Shown here in pieces: positions 57,602 to 64,000 of a stretch of 64,000 nt of DNA; position 1 is the first letter of the stretch; every line of letters starts with the position of its first letter. The stretch is from Sipunculus nudus (Eukaryota > Annelida > Sipuncula > Golfingiida > Sipunculidae). The stretch is taken from the NCBI GenBank assembly GCA_026874595.1, contig CM049310.1:53635058-53699057 (forward strand), written 5' to 3'. Made by a program: the position numbers and the translations under genes. The notes below the pieces were generated by a model, which was not told the origin of the DNA, did not search any database, and was given only the letters and a program-made list of their open reading frames with translations.

Positions 57602-59397
57602 TGCAGATGACTGGAGGTGTGACAAGTATACCTGGCGGGTAAACAATGGTGAAGTAAGATTTCCAAAAGGGAAGGGCAAACAGCCTGTAATAAAGAGAGA
57701 CACAGGCTTTCAAAAGAAGAGAGACATTTAGTAGGATTGCATGGTGGTTATAGATTCCCCGCAGTTAGTACTGGTTAATTACCTGGGAAATCATTCTGAA
57801 TTGAACCAGCATGTAATCAAAATTCAAAACATAATGACAGGCGACATATTCGAACTTGCCCTTCAGTATTTAAGAAAATATTTTAAGACGACTATATTGA
57901 ACTGCCAATAACCACGTACCAAAAAATGGTTAAACTCGGATGGACTATGCACAATGCTGCCGTCTTAAAACCTAGAATCCATATGGAGGTACGAAATGCT
58001 GTAAGTGCTGAAAAATCCGATAGACAGATCACTGATGATGATTATTACAAGACAAATTTAATTGCCCATGAACTTTAAAATTTTTGTATATAAAATTTAC
58101 ACATACCAGATTTAACAATATATATGGCAAAATCAGAAGTGCTTGAAGATTTCAACAAATTGTTGATGACAAAAACTGGATCAAAACCATACCTTGTGTA
58201 TGACACAACTGTTTATTTAGGCACTTTTTATATCACACCCATATGTTTTAGACATTTTCTTTTTCCTAAAGAGCCTTTCATCCCATTAGCATTTTTGCTA
58301 CACGGCACTAAGTAGGAATGTGTACATGAAGATTTTATTCGGTCACTAACGGGCATACCCGCAGAATTCCTAATCTAAAAAAATGTTCTATTTCAGTGGT
58401 TGTGGACAAGGAAAGAGGAATCAGTCAAGCATTTGGTCAAGGCTTTGTCCAGTCTTAAATTTCTCCACTTCTGGAACCACATTAAACAGGATATGAAACG
58501 GTGGCTTATCGATTATGGAGCAAAAACATTTGAACTTCCGGTATAACTTTCAGATTTAAATACTATGTTACAGAGTGAATCCAGAGAGATCTTTGAAAGA
58601 TATGCCCAGGATAGCTAGTCCCATTGGAGTGAGCGAGCTGTGGATTATTTAAACAGATACCTCAGAGAGGATATGCTTAATCATTCAGTCAGATATATAT
58701 TGGAGGAGTATGAGGTATACATTCCATACTCTGGAATCACGTATACAGGAGCCGAGTCTTTTAATACAGTTAAAAGACTCATGAAATGGAGAGAGGCCCT
58801 GTTAAAAGACTCATGAAATGGAAAGAGGCCCTGAAGATATAATGATTCTTTGCTTTTTTTTACCTTCAAATTTATTACTGGTATGAAATTCTACGGGCCT
58901 TTTGTAATCTGGGCACTTTATATTTAAAACCAGAATTTTCAGATTTGGCACTTACACCGGATGAGGTGGTATTTCCAGCAAACCCTTGCAGACCTGATGA
59001 TATGGTTAAAACAGTAAAGGAAAATTTTGCAACATTTAGTAAGCAGGTAGATATCATAAAGAAAATGAGTGAAATAAATAAAACAGAACGTGATACAGAT
59101 AAAGTGATTTATACTGAAATTATTGAAGAAACTGATCTTTTGGATTTGCCTCCAACTAATGAAAATAATGCTGAAAGAAACGATTTCATTAACAGTAATA
59201 TATCCCAAGTTTCACTGGCACAAATGGTCATTTATCAAGAAAAAATTATACTTATTCCTGATATGAGAACTTTTTTAGTAGAGGAAACAAAAGGGGACAA
59301 ATATGCTGTGACACTTTTCCTAAAGTTTCCTGTCAATGTCCGGCGACAAGTGCGTGCTCAAAAAAAGCCCAAAAAAGTATCGGGATGGATTTTGTAG
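57602..59397 (+). pseudogene. Mutator-like (MULE) transposase, broken in several places
   Basis: The N-terminal DNA-binding part reads DDWRCDKYTWRVNNGEV then VLVNYLGNHSELNQH (57605-57805), similar to the WRKY/GCM1- or FLYWCH-like fingers of MULE transposases. Next come ELPITTYQKMVKLGW (about 57899), then PYLVYDTTVYLGTFYI with the first Asp (58188-58235). VVVDKERGISQAFGQGF carries the second Asp (58401-58450), FWNHIKQDMKRW the conserved His (58471-58506), and GITYTGAESFNTVKRLMKW the Glu (58734-58790). A ~175-codon open C-terminal frame runs YYWYEILRAFCNLGTLYLKP to the stop at 59397. Several frame changes, one stop in FERYAQDS and a 33-bp internal duplication show it is dead. Confidence 0.75.
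58768..58835 (+). repeat. 33-bp tandem duplication inside the transposase
   Basis: GTTAAAAGACTCATGAAATG then GAGAGAGGCCCT occurs twice in a row with one change (G/A). Confidence 0.9.
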
Positions 59398-59399
59398 AA

Positions 59400-60137
59400 A
59401 AAAAGATAACCTTGTCTAAGTTAACCTTAAAAAGTAAAAAAAGATGATAAAAAGGCTTGAAGAAAGCAACCAAGGAAAAATGATTATACATAATACCTAT
59501 CACCTAGGTCAGGTTTGGCCACCAGGCGGTGCTGTCTCTGATGAATTCCCCTTTTATATTGAATATTTTAACCAATCACGTTGCAGGTATCACCAGCAAA
59601 ATCGGATGTTCTTCGAGGTACCGGTCACTTTGCACTGCGATGGAAAGGGCTTGGTAGCACAAAATATATAAGTAACAAATAAACTTTATATGTGAGTGGT
59701 CAACCTGTGTTAATTTTTTTCAGATGTTATGTTGTTGTTTGATGGAATGAACGAGAGTAGGGGCTGTTAGTTCAAAACTGACACCAGGTGTCGTGCCAAA
59801 AGGACATGGCTGCTGGTTGACCGAATTCCAGATAATTCTTACGTTTCAGCGAAAGTTCCATGGTTTGGTTCCACATTATTTAAATAGCCTCATACCTAAT
59901 ACCACCTCGACAATCGTACTATATACAGCCTTGGTGCATGGTAAAGAAGACCTTCGTCCACCCTTCGTTAAAAAAGAACAGGTTTTCAGAATTTCACAAA
60001 CTCCGTGTCTTTTATAGAATAAATTGCCTTCAAAATATTCGCATGATTCAGAAAATGCATTGAAAAGATTTAATTTATTTGTCAGATTTCGACGGACGAT
60101 ATAGATAAATATGTGGCAATACAATTTCTTATGCTTG
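59400..60137. other. 3' part of the Mutator-like region
   Basis: Short open frames at 59444-59671 and 59793-60017 with no recognised domain. They may be downstream exons or untranslated DNA of the element. Confidence 0.3.
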
Positions 60138-60545
60138 GTCCATCTTTATCTATAGGGTTTTTTTGTTCTTTGTAAATGTTTGTGTCCGTGTGACTGTTTT
60201 GTTGATGAAACGTTGCATGTATTGTATATACTAGTATATGTGTATTTATATGAGTGTTTCTTGCAGACAGGAGAGCATGTTTTGTTAGTGTTAATTCCCA
60301 GAATTATGAGTGTTGGCATGTCAAAATAAATATACTACTTTTAAACACACTCGGCCTGGAATTTCCTCAGCGCTGACTCTGACAAAACAAAAAGAGGTTA
60401 CAAACTCTAGTGTTGACATGTTAGGTTAATCATACATGTTTTTAAAACTCTGGGGCCTAGATTCTCCTCGGCACTCACTTGAAAAAAATAATAAATAATA
60501 ATTATTATGGGGAATTAAGTCCTGGAGTTTTAGGGCTGACAAAAA
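60138..60545 (+). repeat. Right direct repeat flanking the Mutator-like remnant
   Basis: Counterpart of 54960-55235. It contains two internal copies of the 'CTCGG...TTTCCTCAGCGCTGACT' phrase (near 60350 and 60465) and ends with ATAATTATTATGGGGAATTA. Confidence 0.6.
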
Positions 60546-61670
60546 ATCTTGGAAATCATTAAGCAATTTTCAGGCCAAAAACTCATAGCCATAAAATGTA
60601 TCCATTCCAGTCTTTCAAATAGTGGACCATCCGGTTGTGAAACTGTTAAAAAAGCAATGAAAGTAAGTCTTAACGACCGATTCTCTGTATTATTTTGGCT
60701 TCGAAAATGCGATGAACAGCTGATGTACGTGATTAATTACCAGTGAAAAATCAATTATAATGCGCCGTATTTTGGAAATATTAATATGTTCTTTTGTGCA
60801 TAAATTGTGGACATTAAATTAAATATTCAAGTGTAATTGACATTGCCGATGCACAACATATTTAAGAACATGAATTGGTATATATTAATAATAAATTATT
60901 AAAAAATTATAATATAATTGAAAAAATTATAAAGGATACGTTTGGAAGATTTTCTTCAAAAACTGGTACAGCTTATACCTGTTGAGATTTTAAACCAGGC
61001 TGCGTGGGAGATTCTATTAGCCGTTCATTAAAAAAAAAAACGTAACCTGGACACACGTAATTTCTAGTTTGACAAACTGGTACAGTTCTCATGGCGATAT
61101 TCAGCCAAAAGTTTTCGCAAGAAACTTTGACAAACTGAAAGAAACGAGCCAAAACTTGAGAAAAAAAACCCACAAAAACGATATCAAAGTTTACAAAACA
61201 TTTTTTGTCATAAACCTTTTCATTAAAAATTCTTGAAAAAATTTTTAAAAATATATAGCTGTCAGCAAAAACAAACTGGATCACCACGAGAAAAAGTGGT
61301 CACCAATGAAATGTTTTATTTCTCATACTCTACAAACTTAGTTTCAATTCCACTAAAATTTGCTATTCTTTCATTTTTTTTTTTAGTTTATCATATTTTT
61401 AGTATATCTTAAATTAAATTTGAGTATTTTGTTTAAATATTTTATTTAACTGAGACACAGATATACTAGTATTATCATCATGAGATTGTGTGGGGTTTTA
61501 CAAATATTACATTCATCTATCTGCAGAAAACAGCCTTTGATGCTAATTATTAAGCATGCGTTTTTGTTTTCATACTGTTCACAGTTAAAAAGATCATCAC
61601 TATAAATCTATACAGCGCTGTTCAGGAGAAACCATTACGTTCTTTAACATACTTGATCATAATTTTTATA
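60546..61670. other. AT-rich non-coding DNA
   Basis: No gene recognised. A 65-codon frame at 60549-60746 starts right after the direct repeat but has no motif. Confidence 0.4.
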
Positions 61671-62069
61671 AACAACTATAATCCAATTCATGATGAATGT
61701 TAGGTATCCTGAACAGAGACTTTAGATATAAAAATAATATTATCCAGGGTATTAAGTAGAAGAATTATATTGAATGTCGCAAGTTGTATACTGTCTTTAT
61801 GTTTTTGTTATATGTATTCTTTTGTAAATTAATACAGAACACATATTCTTGGACATATTGGATCATAGTATTATTAACAACTATAATCAAATTCATGATG
61901 GACATGATGTTAGGTATCCGGAACAGAGACTTTTGATTTAAGAATAATACGATCCAGATTTATTATGTAGAAGCAATATATTTTATGTTGTATGTTGTAT
62001 GTTGTATACTGTCTTTATGTTATTGTTTTATGTATTTTTGGTTTAATAAAAAAAAAAAAAAAAAAAAAA
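61670..62069 (+). repeat. Duplicated ~200-bp retroelement 3' tail ending in poly(A)
   Basis: Two units share ACTATAATCCAATTCATGAT, TTAGGTATCCTGAACAGAGA and TTGTATACTGTCTTTATGTT, starting near 61676 and 61878. The second ends with GTATTTTTGGTTTAATAAA and ~25 A. This looks like the 3' end of a polyadenylated retrotransposon with a doubled tail. Its body is not recognisable upstream. Confidence 0.65.
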
Positions 62070-62159
62070 TCTTGATAGACCCGACTACAGCAACAAGAGA
62101 CCACGTAGTGATGTTGATCACAGTTAAATCCCCACTAAAAGCATAAAACCACCCAAATA

Positions 62160-62710
62160 ATCAGCAAATGCCATTATTGATGAACTGTCACGTGATATTG
62201 CACTTCTGTTACAGAAAATAATAAAGTTGGAAGACAAAGTGGAGGTACTGCAAACCACAAATGTTAAACTTGAGAAAGAAAATGAACATTTACGCAAGAA
62301 AGTCATTTTTTTACAGTCCAAAGTGAGTCTATCAGGCAGCTATGAGAAATTATATGTCTGTTGCAAAGCTGAAAGTTAAATGTAGAACTGAGATGGAGTA
62401 TTCCCAAGAAAAATAGCACCTGTTGCAAGACAAACTCAGATCTGTTAACAATGTCAAATGGTAGCAAATAAAAATCCAAAAAAAAATACAGCAAAACGTC
62501 TGAAGAAATGCAAATTATCAGAAAGACATAAAGCAAAAAAAAAAACAGTTCCTAAAGGCCATAATAGCAGACAGAACAATATTGGCTGTCAAAGTGGCAC
62601 GTGAGTGGACAGCTCACGACAAGAAATTTGCCACAGAGGTTGCACAAGAAATTAAACAAATTAAACTCCTTGATTCAAGAAAGGTCTTGGTAAAGGAAGA
62701 CAATGATCAT
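62160..62710 (+). pseudogene. Broken coiled-coil protein coding region
   Basis: A frame near 62169-62378 reads AIIDELSRDIALLLQKIIKL then EDKVEVLQTTNVKLEKENEH, a clear heptad pattern of Leu/Ile/Val. After a stop, other frames give LQDKLRSVNNVK and a later block with ADRTILAVKVAREWTAHDKK. Several stops and poly-A slips break it. It starts ~90 bp after a poly(A) tail. Coiled coils like this occur in ORF1 proteins of LINEs and in many host genes; I do not recognise it. Confidence 0.5.
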
Positions 62711-64000
62711 GGTCACAAAAAGGAATATTCAACTGAGTAAAATCTCTGTGTCTGAACTGAAATCTCATTTGCTTGAGATAATTCCTGGTGAAATTTCGGA
62801 GGAATTGATTGATCTGGTAGAGGTCATGACAAACCCTGCATCATTGGTCGGATCCAAATTTGCCTGGCATGGGAATAGGATGGGGAAAAGGTCATTCTGG
62901 AATGGTGATTTAACCCAGTTGATAACAAACGAACACAAAGAATAAGAAAATATGAACTCTCTAATGAAACAGAATCTCCATGCTACATGGCTATTTCCCG
63001 AAATATTATTGGATATAATAAGAGGTGTTTTGAATATCTACTGAACTGAATCTGTAGTGCTTGTCCCTGACGAGCTCGGAGCAAGATTCAATCCTTGCCT
63101 GCAATCTTTCATTTTACATCATTCAATCAAATACTTTCATATTTGATGTGATATACATATGTAAATTCATTGTACTGTTTCCCTCAGCCAAGCCAGTGGA
63201 CGTTGAACTGTGTTTGCAAGATGTAACCCTTTAAATTACATATATATATCCTGAATTATTTGCATTCTTTGCCTTACATTTTATTTTACTGTGTTGTACA
63301 ACCGATGTCTTCAATATATATGTTTAGTCTTCTGTATATAAAGTTTTTTTTTGTTTCTATACATTCGTGTAAAAATTACAGTTCTGCACTAATAATATCA
63401 ATATATAACAAGTTTAAAATTTGTTGTATAACCTAGCTGCTCCCACATTCGAAATTCTGGCAGACTATATATAGTCTATAAATATATTATTTATTTTTAT
63501 TATTTATACTATAACTATCAGATATAATTAAATGCCGGGAAATATAATGTAACATAATTATGTCTCAAACAATGTATGAAAAGAGCGAGATCATTCATGG
63601 CTTTGGTCACAGCGCACACATGACTGCAGATCCAACAAGTTCCCCTCACAGAATCGAACATTCATGAGTGTGAGAAACCAGTTTGCCGAACTTGTTGTGC
63701 GCGGACAATATGGCGTCTGAATATACCGTCGCATTCCAAAACATGTGTAAACTTCCCCTGACCTAAAGTATGTGGGCACGTGTTCTACATTCGCATATAT
63801 GTGTCCGATACAAAATCATTGCTACGATTATAGAAAAAAATGCCTACCGGATTTATTCCAAAGGATAATGTCGAAAAGACTTGAGGTTTTACATCGCAGT
63901 TTGCAACAGTCGTTTTAACTCTAACTGCGATGGTCGTTTTAACTCTATCTCCATCATATTTATCGCCCTCTTTGGCGTGAGCACTATTCCTTTTATACAT
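62711..64000. other. Non-coding end of the window
   Basis: One 80-codon open frame (62703-62945) follows the coiled-coil remnant and may belong to the same broken gene. Otherwise AT-rich DNA with a short (TA)n near 63240 and no recognised gene. Confidence 0.35.

Overview
This window looks like a gene-poor, transposon-rich, AT-rich piece of an animal nuclear genome. There are no bacterial operons. ORFs are short and broken, and the DNA is full of (TA)n microsatellites, tRNA-derived SINEs, and remnants of Penelope, CR1-type LINE, tyrosine-recombinase (YR) retrotransposon, Mutator-like, CACTA-like and hAT-like elements. This mix, together with tandem ~155-bp repeats that resemble bivalve pearl/HINE elements, suggests a mollusc, most likely a bivalve. 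That assignment is inference; nothing in the window fixes the species.

Layout. 1-2.5 kb: unremarkable DNA, then a ~155-bp tandem repeat family. 3.14-4.04 kb: the only clean, long, unbroken reading frame (297 codons), probably the terminal exon of a host gene of unknown function. 4-16 kb: no genes, with many short repeats, C/G-tract element ends, a three-unit tandem repeat ending in a perfect 16-bp palindrome, paired inverted microsatellites, and an intact SINE with a perfect 16-bp target duplication (14998-15435). 16.3-21.6 kb: a decayed YR retrotransposon (Ngaro/DIRS type) with an SGNH-hydrolase-like domain, internal direct repeats, Gag with zinc knuckle, RT/RNase H and tyrosine recombinase in order. 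21.8-31.7 kb: a tRNA-like repeat between inverted (TA)n tracts, a TTAA-flanked MITE, a GC-rich island with an open frame, a second SINE, and a second array of the ~155-bp repeat.

31.708-38.321 kb: a 6.6-kb insertion with CACTCTAAAAA inverted ends, a TG target duplication and subterminal AAACATGTTT palindrome clusters. It cuts a unit of the ~155-bp array, which resumes right after it. It carries a 50-bp minisatellite that is open in several frames. 38.3-45 kb: dispersed repeats and a 402-bp hAT-like MITE. 45.3-48.7 kb: a Penelope-like RT remnant followed by a CR1-type LINE remnant with a hydrophobic leader, a 2A-like DIERNPGP motif, a PHD-like finger, an APE endonuclease and the start of an RT. 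50-54 kb: repeats, a near-perfect hairpin and a second SGNH-like remnant. 55-60.5 kb: a Mutator-like transposase pseudogene between related ~200-400-bp direct repeats. 61.6-62.7 kb: a duplicated retroelement 3' tail with poly(A), then a broken coiled-coil coding region.

Almost every recognisable protein is a dead transposable element. The value of the window is in nested insertions, which give relative ages, and in the unusual domain arrangements.
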